A stretch of 64,000 nt of DNA from Clostridia bacterium. GTDB lineage: Bacteria > Bacillota > Clostridia > Christensenellales > Borkfalkiaceae. Shown here in pieces: positions 36,217 to 45,801 of this stretch (its first letter is position 1; every line of letters starts with the position of its first letter). The stretch lies in contig JAFSLQ010000060.1 of NCBI GenBank assembly GCA_017448355.1, forward strand, positions 1 to 64,000. The letters run 5' to 3'. The notes beneath the pieces were generated by a model. That model was given only the letters and a program-made list of their open reading frames with translations. It ran no database searches and was not told the DNA's origin. Made by a program: the position numbers and the translations under genes.

Positions 36217-37572
36217 TTAATTCTTATTGCTATGTATGGGCGCGGGAATTCTGCCGCCGCGCGCAATAAATTTATCGGCACTCTCACGGCTTACCTTCAT
36301 AATGGGCGCAGTCCCCAAAAGTCCGCCGAATTCGACGCTGTCGCCGACCTTCTTGTTCGGAACGGGTATAACCCTTACGGCGGTAGTCTTGTTGTTTATC
36401 ATACCGATAGCCGCTTCGTCCGCAATTATCGCAGAAATGGTCGACGCGGGCGTATCGCCGGGGATTGCAACCATATCTATACCGACGCTGCAAACGGCGG
36501 TCATCGCTTCTAACTTGTTTATATCGATTGCGCCGTTATTTGCGGCGTTAATCATGCCGATATCTTCGCTGACGGGAATAAACGCGCCCGAAAGTCCGCC
36601 GACGTTGGAACTTGCCATAACGCCGCCCTTTTTAACCGCGTCGTTAAGTAGCGCGAGTGCGGCGGTAGTGCCGTGCGCACCGACAGACGAAAGTCCTATT
36701 TCTTCTAAAATATGCGCGACCGAATCTCCCATAACGGGCGTCGGCGCGAGCGATAAATCGACTATACCGAATTCCGCGTTTAAGCGTTTTGCCGCTTCGC
36801 GCGCGATAAGCGTGCCTGCGCGGGTTATCTTAAACGCCGTCTTTTTAATTGTTTCCGCAATCTCGTCAATAGTTGCGCCCGCCATATTCTTGATGGCGTG
36901 ATGCACGACCCCGGGCCCTGAAACGCCGACGTTAATCACCGTTTCGCCTTCGCCTACGCCGTGAAACGCGCCCGCCATAAACGGGTTATCTTCTACCGCG
37001 TTGCAAAACGCCACGAATTTGGCACATCCTAATCCGTCCCTGTCTTTCGTTTTTTCCGCAGTCTCTTTTATGATTTTACCGAGAAGGCTGACAGCGTCCA
37101 TATTGATGCCCGTCTTCGACGACCCCACGTTGACCGACGAACAAAGCCTGTCCGTTGACGCGAGTGCTTCCGGAATACTTTCCAAAAACTTCCGTTCATA
37201 TGAAGTCATACCCTTTTGCACGAGTGCGGAGTACCCACCTAAAAAGTCGATGCCGAGTTCTTTTGCCGCCCTGTCTAAGGATTTTGCGATTTTAATTTCT
37301 CCGCCAGAAAATGCCGCGGTTATTAAACTTACGGGGGTTACCGAAATTCTTTTATTGATTATCGGGATACCGTAGGTTTTAGAAAGCGTTTCAGCCACCG
37401 AAACGATATTTTCGGCTTTTTGCATTATTCTATCGTAAACGCAAGCGGCGGTTTTATCGGCGCTTTCCCTTACGCAAGGCAAAAGAGAAATGCCCATAGT
37501 AATAGTTCTGATGTCAAGGTGTTCTTTTTCCACCATATTGACGGTTTCAATAATTTCGTTTTTACTGAGCAT
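36217..37572 (-). CDS. UPF0210 (PFL family) protein
   Basis: The 451-residue protein belongs to the conserved UPF0210/DUF711 group related to PFL-fold enzymes. Its glycine-rich stretches include [27 protein letters not shown] and [15 protein letters not shown]. Biochemical function is not established. It is almost always adjacent to a small ACT-domain UPF0237 protein, as here, 11 bases away, so the pair probably acts together with the ACT partner sensing a ligand. AGGCGG precedes the ATG. No formate-lyase glycyl-radical motif is visible. Confidence 0.9.
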   Translation of the reverse strand: MLSKNEIIETVNMVEKEHLDIRTITMGISLLPCVRESADKTAACVYDRIMQKAENIVSVAETLSKTYGIPIINKRISVTPVSLITAAFSGGEIKIAKSLDRAAKELGIDFLGGYSALVQKGMTSYERKFLESIPEALASTDRLCSSVNVGSSKTGINMDAVSLLGKIIKETAEKTKDRDGLGCAKFVAFCNAVEDNPFMAGAFHGVGEGETVINVGVSGPGVVHHAIKNMAGATIDEIAETIKKTAFKITRAGTLIAREAAKRLNAEFGIVDLSLAPTPVMGDSVAHILEEIGLSSVGAHGTTAALALLNDAVKKGGVMASSNVGGLSGAFIPVSEDIGMINAANNGAIDINKLEAMTAVCSVGIDMVAIPGDTPASTISAIIADEAAIGMINNKTTAVRVIPVPNKKVGDSVEFGGLLGTAPIMKVSRESADKFIARGGRIPAPIHSNKN

Positions 37573-37583
37573 AGTTTTCCGCC

Positions 37584-37850
37584 TTATAAAGTGTGCATAG
37601 CGTTAAAAATATCTTCGTGCTGAACGTAAATTTTAACGCCCGCGTCTTTGCCTGTTTTATCGAGCGCGTCCGAAAGTTCGGAAATAGAAATTTTATCGGC
37701 TAAATCGCAGACCATAATCATAGTAAAATTACCCTGAACTATCGTCTGGCTTATATCTTCGATGTTTACGCCTTTGTTTGCAAGCGCGGAACTAACCTTC
37801 GCAATAATGCCCGACTTGTCTTTGCCTATAACGCTGACTATCGCTTTCAT
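37584..37850 (-). CDS. UPF0237 ACT-domain protein
   Basis: The 88-residue protein is a single ACT domain: the N-terminal strand [22 protein letters not shown], a helix with [13 protein letters not shown], then strands MIMVCDL and the helix [15 protein letters not shown] domains bind amino acids and regulate partner enzymes. It forms a two-gene unit with the UPF0210 protein. Ligand unknown. Confidence 0.92.
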   Translation of the reverse strand: MKAIVSVIGKDKSGIIAKVSSALANKGVNIEDISQTIVQGNFTMIMVCDLADKISISELSDALDKTGKDAGVKIYVQHEDIFNAMHTL

Positions 37851-37876
37851 ATTAATTTCTCCTTAAAGTATGCTTT

Positions 37877-38407
37877 TTAAGATAATATTTCGTAAGACAC
37901 CAAAACGTTTCCCTGCGTTACGTAAGAAACGTTCGCTTCTTTCGGTATTTCGGGGAAAGGCTTTTCGTAAAACACCAAAACTTTTCTCTCGAAAAAATCT
38001 TTTTTATATTTATTCCACTCGATAAAAACGAGTGATTTAAAGTCCACGCCGTCCTTATCCTGAATATTCTCGTCGTACTCGAAAAAATTGCCCGTGGACT
38101 GTTCGCGAAGCCCCGTAGACATATGCAAACACAGTTTATAGTAGCGGTTTACGCGTTTAAACTTTATGCCGAGATAGATAAACGAAAATATCACGAATAT
38201 TGCGGTAAGGCTGTAATGCCCCCACTTAATCAGCGAAATCTTATGTGCCGTATCCCTGTATCCCGAATACGGAAGCGTCCAAAAATAGGTTAAAAACGCA
38301 AGACTTGCCGCAATATAGACGCCAAGTACGATAAAGTAAATTATAAGCGTTTTTTTCTTCTGTTTTTTTGCCGAATACATTTCGGCGTCGGTATAATAAT
38401 CTATCAT
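37877..38407 (-). CDS. Hypothetical two-helix membrane protein
   Basis: I do not recognise this 176-residue protein. Two hydrophobic segments (about 24-45 and 63-82) flank a short loop; the rest is a soluble domain of about 90 residues rich in aromatic residues (FIEWNKYKKDFFERKVLVFYEK). It lies between lepB and the ACT-domain gene, with 11 and 26-base gaps, so it is probably cotranscribed. Confidence 0.75.
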   Translation of the reverse strand: MIDYYTDAEMYSAKKQKKKTLIIYFIVLGVYIAASLAFLTYFWTLPYSGYRDTAHKISLIKWGHYSLTAIFVIFSFIYLGIKFKRVNRYYKLCLHMSTGLREQSTGNFFEYDENIQDKDGVDFKSLVFIEWNKYKKDFFERKVLVFYEKPFPEIPKEANVSYVTQGNVLVSYEILS

Positions 38408-38418
38408 AACTCACCGAT

Positions 38419-39078
38419 TTATACTGTCTTTTTACCGAACAGCCCGTTGATAAATGCAACGATTTGTCCGAAAAAGGTATTAACTCCTTTGGTTTTAAGC
38501 GCGAACTCGCTGACGACGCCCACTATTTGAGATTTTTCGCAAGTTCCGAAACTCGACCTGCTGTCGCTGCTGTTAGTTCTGTTGTCGCCGAGATAAAAAA
38601 TCTCGCCTTCCGCCACCGAAAACTCCGCCCGCAACACGTTGCTTTTGTCGTTTATTCTGGGATAGAAGGTAATTCCCTGATTTACCAGGTATTTTTCTTC
38701 GAGTTTAGTAAACTCCGTTTCCCCCGCTTTTTTAAGATATACGTATCCGTTTTCTATCGCAAGAGTATCTCCGCCGAAGGCGATGACGCGCTTAATAAGC
38801 CAGTCGCCGTTAGTCTTTTCGCCCGAAATAACGATAATATCGCCGTAGTCCGGCGCACGGTACGCGTTTACCATAACCATTTCGCCGTCCTTTAAGGTCG
38901 GATACATCGAACTACCCTGAATATATACTTTTATAAAAACGAAATTGCTGACAAACACTATGGCTGCGATAATTATCAATAAAATCGCGGTTAGTATACC
39001 GAACCAAATATCGAATTTAATTTCGCGGCGACGCTTGTCGTATAGCGAAGTTGTAACGGTTATAGTATTTTCAGGCAT
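38419..39078 (-). CDS. lepB: Signal peptidase I
   Basis: LepB cleaves signal peptides of exported proteins at the outer face of the membrane. The 219-residue protein has one N-terminal anchor (about 25-45), the catalytic serine in QGSSMYPTL, the general-base lysine in WLIKRVIAFGGD, and the LGDNRTNSSDSR box. I use the ATG at 39078 with GGTGAG before it; three upstream ATG/GTG codons are possible. The start overlaps the DUF951 stop by eight bases. Confidence 0.94.
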   Translation of the reverse strand: MPENTITVTTSLYDKRRREIKFDIWFGILTAILLIIIAAIVFVSNFVFIKVYIQGSSMYPTLKDGEMVMVNAYRAPDYGDIIVISGEKTNGDWLIKRVIAFGGDTLAIENGYVYLKKAGETEFTKLEEKYLVNQGITFYPRINDKSNVLRAEFSVAEGEIFYLGDNRTNSSDSRSSFGTCEKSQIVGVVSEFALKTKGVNTFFGQIVAFINGLFGKKTV

Positions 39079-39265
39079 TAGTCTCACCATTTTCATAATA
39101 TACGGCAGTCATTTTTTCGGCGTCGGGGATGGATACAAAGATAGTTCTGCCGCAACTTAAACAGCGAAGTTTCACGTCCGCACCCGTGCGAACTATCTCC
39201 CACTCTCTGCCGCCGCACGCGTGCGGCTTTTTGGATTTTATTTTGTCGCCTACCGTAAATTTCAT
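39071..39265 (-). CDS. DUF951 small zinc-finger-like protein
   Basis: The 64-residue protein fits DUF951: VGDKIKSKKPHACGGREWEIVRTGADVKLRCLSCGRTIFV. The CxxC pair plus an upstream Cys and His suggest a zinc site. The family is widespread in Bacillota; function unknown. GGGGA precedes the ATG and the 3' end overlaps lepB by eight bases. Confidence 0.88.
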   Translation of the reverse strand: MKFTVGDKIKSKKPHACGGREWEIVRTGADVKLRCLSCGRTIFVSIPDAEKMTAVYYENGETNA

Positions 39266-39302
39266 AATTTCCCCGATACAATTATGCGCTTAACAGCACT
39301 TG

Positions 39303-41006
39303 TTAAACCCATAAAAGGTTATTAATCAAAAATTCGCCGCTTGCAAAAAATTCAAGCGCTTCGACGTTTTCGTACGACTTTAAAGACATACCTTCCTGCG
39401 TCTTGAAGTTAGCGAGTTCAAATTGTACGTTCTGCCAGAAATCGCCGATTAAACTCACCGTCGCGACGTACTCGGTTTTCTTTCCGAAAACGTCCGTTAT
39501 CGCTTTAACGCAAAAGTCGCCGCCGTGCGCAAAAACGTCCAGCATAAACATTGCGCCGTCTGACGGTTTATATTTTTTAGCGTTTATCTTAAAGGTCAAA
39601 AGCCCGTTTTTACAGCACAGCCCCGCTATATCCATAGGTCCGTTCTTGATTTTAACAATCGCGTCTTTATCTAAATTGACTTTAATAGCCCCGTTTGAAA
39701 CTTCGTTTGCGGGATAAAACCCGTTCACGCCGACAGCCATACGCGAAGAATAAAACACCCTGCGTCTGTTTATCTGCGTTGTTTTATCGGCATCGAATTT
39801 TTTACAGATTATATTCGAACAAATTTTCTGCCCGTTTTCGTATTCCGCACGCGCGAAAAACATCACCGCGCCAGAACTTTGGTAAGGGGTATACTCGAAC
39901 TCGTAAACGCCGTCCTTTTCTGAAACGGCTTTATTTTCCCTGTTCCAAAAGCGAAGCGCGGAAGAAATTTCTTCTTCCGAAAAATAAACGGAAAGATTTT
40001 TAAGCCCTTTAACGTCGGGCAAAACTTCCACTTTTACAGCGCCGCCAGTCAAATCGCCTTTAAGCGAAATATCTCCCGCAAGCGATGGCTTCCTTTTAAG
40101 TAAAAACTGTTCTAAAAAGCACAGCGCGCCGTCAAAACAATCGGCGCTTATTTCGTACCTTGACCCCACCGAATAGTCCGCCGCGCTGTAAATCTTTTCG
40201 GGAACGCGGGACACGGTGTCGTAAGCCCTGTCTATATCGAAATCGGGATTATTCGTCGGAGAAAGAAGTAAAAGCGGGCATTTAACGTGCGCCGCATAAG
40301 CCTGCGGCTCTATGCCCGCAAGGTATTTTAAGGCGTCGTCGTTAAACTGCGGTTCGGGCGTATCTCCGAATTTATCTATGCCGCGATAGCCCTTCCAGCC
40401 GGCGTTTGCGGCGATGACCGCGCAAGAAATCCCGCAATCTGCGGAAATAACCTGCCAAAGGGGCGTTGCCGCGCGCCCAAAACCCATTACGGCGATTTTA
40501 GAAGTAAGCGGTTCGGCTTTAAGATATTCCACCGCGTAGCGTATAACGCGCCCCCAGGCAAACCAACAGGTTGTACTTGCGTCGCCTTCTATTTCCGTTC
40601 TGTTTTCACGTTCTTCGTTAAAATTAGCAAAATTTAAACTATCAGGGTACAGCGTGTAAGGTTTTTCTACGCCTTCAACACTTTTTGCAAGGTTAAAATC
40701 CGTTTCGCCCGCAAGGTCAAGACAAAGAACGCTATACCCTTTATCGGCAAGCGTTTCGGCAAGCGTTAAACTATCGCCGCTATTAAAGTCCTGCACGAGG
40801 ACGATAGCGGGCGCAATATCTATCTGCGCTTTTCTGACCAAAACGCCGTAAATACCGACTGCACCGTCTTCCGTTTTTTCGCCTGATATGCGCATATGTG
40901 CCACGGCAAAGCCGTTTATTGTCGCCCTGCTTAAAATTTCCGATTGAATTTCACAGGCGGCGAAATCTTTCCAAATAACAGTAGGAGTTAATAAATTTCC
41001 GGACAT
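39303..41006 (-). CDS. Alpha/beta-hydrolase-like protein with altered nucleophile motif
   Basis: The N-terminal half resembles alpha/beta hydrolases of the dienelactone-hydrolase/esterase type: APAIVLVQDFNSGDS, KGYSVLCLDLAGETD, and the nucleophile-elbow region VMGFGRAATPLW. The expected G-x-S-x-G reads Gly-Phe-Gly177-Arg-Ala, so the serine is replaced by Gly. The C-terminal 250 residues are beta-rich, perhaps a sandwich, with no named domain. I use the ATG at 41006 with GGGGA upstream; a longer frame opens 22 codons earlier. It leads the long minus-strand block. Either a pseudoenzyme or a family I cannot place. Confidence 0.6.
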   Translation of the reverse strand: MSGNLLTPTVIWKDFAACEIQSEILSRATINGFAVAHMRISGEKTEDGAVGIYGVLVRKAQIDIAPAIVLVQDFNSGDSLTLAETLADKGYSVLCLDLAGETDFNLAKSVEGVEKPYTLYPDSLNFANFNEERENRTEIEGDASTTCWFAWGRVIRYAVEYLKAEPLTSKIAVMGFGRAATPLWQVISADCGISCAVIAANAGWKGYRGIDKFGDTPEPQFNDDALKYLAGIEPQAYAAHVKCPLLLLSPTNNPDFDIDRAYDTVSRVPEKIYSAADYSVGSRYEISADCFDGALCFLEQFLLKRKPSLAGDISLKGDLTGGAVKVEVLPDVKGLKNLSVYFSEEEISSALRFWNRENKAVSEKDGVYEFEYTPYQSSGAVMFFARAEYENGQKICSNIICKKFDADKTTQINRRRVFYSSRMAVGVNGFYPANEVSNGAIKVNLDKDAIVKIKNGPMDIAGLCCKNGLLTFKINAKKYKPSDGAMFMLDVFAHGGDFCVKAITDVFGKKTEYVATVSLIGDFWQNVQFELANFKTQEGMSLKSYENVEALEFFASGEFLINNLLWV

Positions 41007-41087
41007 ATATCCCCGATTCGGCAAAAGTAAAGTGTATAAAATAAATTTTAAAAAGTGTTTTGCCGAAAACATTTAAAGACAAATCTA

Positions 41088-41116
41088 TTGATTTTTGCGA
41101 ATTTTTGTGGTATCAT
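41088..41116 (+). promoter_or_regulatory. Promoter for the dnaD-like gene
   Basis: TTGATT, 17-base spacer, TATCAT, 122 bases before the start. The AT-rich leader that follows contains an AAGGTT/AACCTT hairpin at about 41182-41200. Confidence 0.6.
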
Positions 41117-41238
41117 TACCATTACCCGACAAAAATAGATAGAAACGTCTTATTATAATTTATTATTCTATTATAATACTTTAAAGGTTCTTTTGCAACC
41201 TTAAAAGCCTGATTTTTTGCCGAAACTTGAAGGAAGCG

Positions 41239-42915
41239 ATGATTTGTTCTTATTCCAAAGAATTTTTACAAACCGCATACACTGGCGTTGAAAATTCTTT
41301 TATAAAAGAATATATGGCGGAAGCGCCGGGAGATGCCGTAAAGGTTTACCTTTACGGGCTTTATCTCTGTTCAAATCCCGACCTTTCAATAGACTTACAA
41401 GAGTTTGCACAACACCTTAATCTTAGCGAAGACACGGTTAAGGACTGCTTTAACTACTGGGAAGAATTCGGCTTGGTTTCGGTTATAAGCATTGACCCGT
41501 TTACCGTAAAATATCTGCCGCAGAACTCCGTTTACTCTAAGCCGCGCAAGTTTAAGGCGGAAAAATACGCCGATTTTACCAAAGGACTTCAAGCGCTGCT
41601 TCCCGACCGTATGATTTCAACAAACGAGTACTCGGAATATTTTACCGTGATGGAAACCTATTCCATCGCCCCCGAAGCCATGCTTATGATTGCAAAGTAC
41701 TGCGCGGACAGAAAGGGTGCGGACATCACCTATCGCTACGTTTCAAAAGTGGCGAAAGACTTCGGCAATCGCGGTATAACTACCGTTGAAAAGGTAGAAA
41801 AAGAACTTTCTTCGTACATATTCCGCACGGGTGAAATAACCAAAATTTTAAAGGCGTTGTCTATTCGCCGCGCGCCGGATATAGAAGACCTTAACTACTT
41901 TAAAAAGTGGACGACGGAACTTTCGTTCGAGCCTGAAAATATCGTTTTCGCCGCTAAAACTCTTAAAAAAAGCAGTATGGCAAAACTTGACGAACTTCTT
42001 CTTGCGCTTTATTCGTCGAAAAGTTTTTCTAAAGAAGAAATCGCGGACTACTGCGCCAACAAGCAAGCGGTTTACGACCTTACTGTTAAGTTTAACCGTA
42101 CGCTTTCAATCTACGTCGACGTTTTAGACGCGGAAGTGGATAATTATATCAATAAGTGGCTATCCTACGGCTACAAGGAAGACGCGCTTTTACTTATCGC
42201 TAACAAACTTTTTTGCGACGGTAAAAACAACCTTAAAGACGCGGACGATTTAATCGAACGCTTGCGCGGACGCGGAATAATCGACCTGTCCAGCGTAAAC
42301 GATTATTTTGAAGAAGACAAAAAGACCGACGAATTTTTACGCAAAATGCTTATGACTTGCGGAATAAACCGCCGCCCCAACGCTTGGGACAGAGAAAATC
42401 TTTTAATCTGGAAAAGTTGGAATTTTTCAGAAGATATGATTTTACAGGCGGCAACGCTTGCGGCGGGCAAAACTTCGCCGCTACCTTATATGAACGGCGT
42501 GCTGTCTAACTGGAAAAATAAGGGCGTTTACGACCTAAACGGCGCGAAAGACGAAAACGAAAATCTTACGCAGGAAGATTACAACCGCGAATATGCGAGA
42601 AGAAGAACAATCGCGGTATCAAGGGCGCAAAAGAATTTAGAACGCGCGCAGGCGTTAGAAGGCTTTCAGAAGTTATACGAACGGCTTTTCGGCATAGAAA
42701 AAGACCTTGCGTTTGCGGAAATTGCAAACGATGAAAAGGAAATTTCTTCGCTTACTGAAGAAAAGGCGGATATAACCGTGAAGGCGGAAAAACTGCTTTC
42801 AGAAATCGGGCTTACATTTTCCGACCTATCGCCAAAGTACGCGTGCGATAAGTGTAACGACACGGGCTACGTAGGCACTAAAAAATGCGATTGTTTCGAT
42901 AAAAAAGTTGATTAA
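41239..42915 (+). CDS. DnaD-domain primosome protein with DnaC/DnaI-like zinc tail
   Basis: The 558-residue protein starts at ATG with AAGGA upstream. Residues 1-100 match the DnaD N-terminal winged helix (AVKVYLYGLYLC). There are two DnaB_2/DnaD C-terminal-type domains: one around 125-205, and one around 360-440 ending with YMNGVLSNWKNKGV. After a coiled coil (about 455-525) the tail has LSPKYACDKCNDTGYVGTKKCDC, with Cys536, Cys539, Cys550 and Cys552. This tail resembles the N-terminal zinc region of Clostridial DnaC/DnaI helicase loaders, normally followed by an AAA+ ATPase, but here the protein stops after it. Primosome assembly is the likely role; a loader fusion without ATPase is the odd point. 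Confidence 0.75.
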   Translation: MICSYSKEFLQTAYTGVENSFIKEYMAEAPGDAVKVYLYGLYLCSNPDLSIDLQEFAQHLNLSEDTVKDCFNYWEEFGLVSVISIDPFTVKYLPQNSVYSKPRKFKAEKYADFTKGLQALLPDRMISTNEYSEYFTVMETYSIAPEAMLMIAKYCADRKGADITYRYVSKVAKDFGNRGITTVEKVEKELSSYIFRTGEITKILKALSIRRAPDIEDLNYFKKWTTELSFEPENIVFAAKTLKKSSMAKLDELLLALYSSKSFSKEEIADYCANKQAVYDLTVKFNRTLSIYVDVLDAEVDNYINKWLSYGYKEDALLLIANKLFCDGKNNLKDADDLIERLRGRGIIDLSSVNDYFEEDKKTDEFLRKMLMTCGINRRPNAWDRENLLIWKSWNFSEDMILQAATLAAGKTSPLPYMNGVLSNWKNKGVYDLNGAKDENENLTQEDYNREYARRRTIAVSRAQKNLERAQALEGFQKLYERLFGIEKDLAFAEIANDEKEISSLTEEKADITVKAEKLLSEIGLTFSDLSPKYACDKCNDTGYVGTKKCDCFDKKVD

Positions 42916-42922
42916 TGACAAT

Positions 42923-42958
42923 AAAAAACGGCGGCGGCAAAAATTTTTGCCGCCGCCG
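42923..42958 (-). terminator. Terminator between dnaD-like gene and hom
   Basis: A perfect inverted repeat (CGGCGGCGGCAAAAA and its complement) is followed on the minus strand by six T. It mainly serves hom; the plus-strand tail is weaker. Confidence 0.88.
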
Positions 42959-42972
42959 AAGTTTTAAACTTT

Positions 42973-44253
42973 TTATTCTTCTATTCTTATAAATCCCTTA
43001 ATTTCTACCACTTCGTCAAGCGCGGTAAGTTTTTCTATGGTTTTCTTCATCGCACTCTCGTAAGCGGGGTGAGTTATAACGATAATTTCCGCAAGGCTTT
43101 CTGCGGAAGTCATTTGTTTTACTTCCTTTATGCTTATATCGCCCTTTGCAAATTGTCCCGAAATTTTAGCAAGCACGCCCGCTTCGTCCTTAACGCAAAG
43201 TCTGATGTAGTACTTAGAAACGAAATCGGACACGAATTTAGTCTCTTTATTGCCTTTTTCGTTATTCTTAAAGGGCGCGTAGTAATTTTCGCTGTGCTTT
43301 GCGGCGAAAATTACGTCCGAAACAATCGCGCTGCCCGTCGGAAGCGCACCCGCGCCCCTGCCGTACAACATTATTTCGCCAACGGAGTCGCCCACTAAAT
43401 GCACCGCGTTAAAAGAATCGTTTACGCTTGCAAGCGGGTCGTCGTTCTTAACGAAAGTGGGGTGAACCCTGACGTCGATGCCGCCGTCCGTTCTTTTACC
43501 TATACCTAAAAGTTTAAGGGTGTAGCCCATTGACTTGCCGTAAGCGATATCTTCTTTATCGATACCGGTAATACCTTCACGGTAAACATTTTCTATACAG
43601 ACTTTGCTGTTAAAGGCAAGGCTTGAAAGTATCGAAATTTTATAGGTAGCGTCAAAGCCTTCGACGTCCGCCGTCGGATTGAATTCGGCATAACCGAGTT
43701 TTTGCGCTTCTTTTAAAGCAGTTTCGTAATCGGCGTCGTTTTCTGCCATTTTTGTTAAAATATAGTTGGTTGTGCCGTTGATTATGCCTTTTATCGACTG
43801 AATTTCGTTAGCCTGCATACCGTCCTGCAAAACCCTTATAATCGGCACGCCGCCCACGCAACTTGCTTCGAACATTAAGGCTACGTTCATCTTCTTCGCT
43901 TCTTCTTCAAGTTCCGACCAGTGCTTTGCGAACAATTCTTTGTTGGACGTAACTACGGACTTACCGCTCATTAACGCCTTCAACACGAAAGTTCTCGCAG
44001 GCTCAGTACCGCCCATAACTTCAACGACGATATCGACGTTCGGATTAGAAACGACTTCTTCTATATTCGATGCGATATTCGACTTATTAACCCCGCGCGC
44101 AAGTGCGCGTTCAACGTTCTTTTCAAGCACCGTTTCTACGGTAATATCGAGATTCTGCGTCTTTTTAAAATATTCTTTCTTTTCGGTCAGAATTTCGTAC
44201 ACCCCGCCGCCCACGACGCCGAGTCCCAGTATGGCAACGCCAACTTTTTTCAT
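42973..44253 (-). CDS. hom: Homoserine dehydrogenase
   Basis: Hom reduces aspartate semialdehyde to homoserine for threonine and methionine, competing with DapA. The 426-residue protein has the N-terminal NAD(P) motif GLGVVGGG, the catalytic core with GTTNYILTKM, and a C-terminal ACT domain (about 345-426) for feedback regulation. ATG with AAGGAAGGA upstream. A strong terminator follows. asd, which makes its substrate, is 25 kb away. Confidence 0.96.
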   Translation of the reverse strand: MKKVGVAILGLGVVGGGVYEILTEKKEYFKKTQNLDITVETVLEKNVERALARGVNKSNIASNIEEVVSNPNVDIVVEVMGGTEPARTFVLKALMSGKSVVTSNKELFAKHWSELEEEAKKMNVALMFEASCVGGVPIIRVLQDGMQANEIQSIKGIINGTTNYILTKMAENDADYETALKEAQKLGYAEFNPTADVEGFDATYKISILSSLAFNSKVCIENVYREGITGIDKEDIAYGKSMGYTLKLLGIGKRTDGGIDVRVHPTFVKNDDPLASVNDSFNAVHLVGDSVGEIMLYGRGAGALPTGSAIVSDVIFAAKHSENYYAPFKNNEKGNKETKFVSDFVSKYYIRLCVKDEAGVLAKISGQFAKGDISIKEVKQMTSAESLAEIIVITHPAYESAMKKTIEKLTALDEVVEIKGFIRIEE

Positions 44254-44291
44254 ATTAATCCTTCCTTTTGCCGTCTATAATCTCGGACGGT

Positions 44292-45059
44292 TTATTTATT
44301 CAAATCGTAAATGGTTTTAAGCCCGTAAAGCGTCAAAGTCCTGTCTACGACTTCTATACTTTTGGTTTCTTTCGCTATTATTTCGCCAAGTCCGCCCGTC
44401 GCAACGACCTTAACGGTGTCGTCGCCGAGTTCCTTTTTGATTTTGTTTACGATATTATCGACAAGCCCCGAAAACCCGAAGATAATACCTGCCTGCATAT
44501 TGCTTTCGGTACTCTTTGCGATGGCTTTCTTGGGCGGCACGAGTTCTATCATCGGAAGTTGCGCCGTACTTTTTACAAGCCCTTCGAGTGCCGTTTTGAT
44601 ACCGGGCGCTATAACGCCGCCGATAAACGCGCCGTCTAGGTCGATAATATTGAACGTCGTTGCCGTTCCGAAGTCGATAATTATAATCGGCCCGCCGTAC
44701 TTTTTGTAAGCGGCAACGCTGTTTACTATCCTGTCAGCGCCTACTTCTTTGGGATTTTCAACCTTAACGTTAAGCCCCGTTTTGATGCCAGGCCCTACCA
44801 TAAGCGGAGTTATGCCGAAGAAATATTCGCACATATGACAAATCGTATAATTTAATGTGGGAATTACCGAAGACACTATAATTCCGTCGATATCGGACTT
44901 TTCGATACCCGAGTTTGCAAGAAGATTTACAAGCACCGAGCCGTATTCGTCGGCGGTTCTGGAAATTCTGGACGACACCCTGAAAGAAGCGAGCATAATA
45001 TCGCCTTTCCACACGCCGTATTTGATATTCGTATTTCCTACGTCAATAACTAAAAGCAT
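44292..45059 (-). CDS. coaX: Type III pantothenate kinase
   Basis: CoaX phosphorylates pantothenate in coenzyme A synthesis. The 255-residue ASKHA-fold protein has VIDVGNTNIKYGV near the N-terminus, the GADRI substrate segment and IIDFGTATT. It needs a monovalent cation and is not feedback inhibited by CoA. The start shares one base with the stop of the ECF S gene (TAATG), so the two are coupled: vitamin uptake plus first use. Confidence 0.95.
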   Translation of the reverse strand: MLLVIDVGNTNIKYGVWKGDIMLASFRVSSRISRTADEYGSVLVNLLANSGIEKSDIDGIIVSSVIPTLNYTICHMCEYFFGITPLMVGPGIKTGLNVKVENPKEVGADRIVNSVAAYKKYGGPIIIIDFGTATTFNIIDLDGAFIGGVIAPGIKTALEGLVKSTAQLPMIELVPPKKAIAKSTESNMQAGIIFGFSGLVDNIVNKIKKELGDDTVKVVATGGLGEIIAKETKSIEVVDRTLTLYGLKTIYDLNK

Positions 45060-45685
45060 TATTCTTCGTCCTTTGTTTCGGTTTTTGTGAAAAGCGAACG
45101 GTCAACGATTTTTATAACCCTGTAAAGCGCGGGAGCGACAATGACGTTAAGCGCGAACTCGAACACAAAGTTAAGCCCCACAAACCCGATAACGATAACA
45201 GCGAACGCGTTAGCCCCTTCCGCGATAAAGCCCGCCGCGCGCAAGGACGGAACTATTAAAAGCATCCCGAGAATAAATATTCCCGAATTTACAACGGGCA
45301 CTATGCCAGCGGCAATAATTGTCGCCACAAACCCGTTACGTTTACTTATCCACTTAAAAAGCAATCCGCTTAAAGCGCCCGCCGCCGCGGTTTTAAGCAC
45401 GCAGACCAAAGAAATGATTATCGGGTCGGTAGCGAAAAGCACGTTTGTAAAGCCGTCCGCACCGAGAATTCCGCAATGGAAAAGAATAATAAGCCCCGTA
45501 ACAGCGCCTAGTGCCGTTCCGTACCAAACGCCCAAAAGAATTGCCGCAAGCACGATGGGAATAAGCGAAAAGTTAAGCGTTACTATGCCGATTTTTACGG
45601 TATTCCCCAAAAGTTGGAGTATCACCGTAAGTGCCGTAAGCACGGCAAAATAGGTGAGTTTTTTGGCTTTAGAAAAAGTTTCCAT
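45059..45685 (-). CDS. ECF transporter S component, probable pantothenate
   Basis: The 208-residue protein has six hydrophobic helices and an N-terminal KAKKLTYFAVLTALTVILQ helix typical of ECF vitamin-transporter S components that dock with a shared EcfAA'T module. Substrate assignment comes only from context: its stop overlaps coaX, so pantothenate is likely (PanT-like). I use ATG 45685 with GGAGGT ten bases upstream, inside a TTG-opened frame. EcfA and EcfT genes are not in the window. Confidence 0.85.
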   Translation of the reverse strand: METFSKAKKLTYFAVLTALTVILQLLGNTVKIGIVTLNFSLIPIVLAAILLGVWYGTALGAVTGLIILFHCGILGADGFTNVLFATDPIIISLVCVLKTAAAGALSGLLFKWISKRNGFVATIIAAGIVPVVNSGIFILGMLLIVPSLRAAGFIAEGANAFAVIVIGFVGLNFVFEFALNVIVAPALYRVIKIVDRSLFTKTETKDEE

Positions 45686-45704
45686 ATTAAATTGTACCTC
45701 CAAT

Positions 45705-45791
45705 CAGATTTTCCGTAAAAGGAAATATCTGTTGTAAAAAAATATTAAGGGTTATCGAAAGTCGGATTAAGAAAAATATCCGCTTTCCCCT
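45705..45791 (-). promoter_or_regulatory. Structured leader of the ECF S-coaX transcript
   Basis: On the minus strand a long hairpin (45748-45791) pairs AGGG, GAAAG and CGGAT with their complements across small bulges. A second one (45705-45731, CAGAT-TTTCC arms) lies just before the GGAGG ribosome-binding site. No known riboswitch class fits. This could be a regulatory leader controlling translation, but evidence is structural only. Confidence 0.4.
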
Positions 45792-45801
45792 ATGTAAAAG
45801 T

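Noticed and set aside
36227..36901. A 224-codon frame antisense to the UPF0210 gene
   Set aside because: The minus-strand product is a recognisable conserved family; the antisense frame has no family features and no ribosome-binding site.
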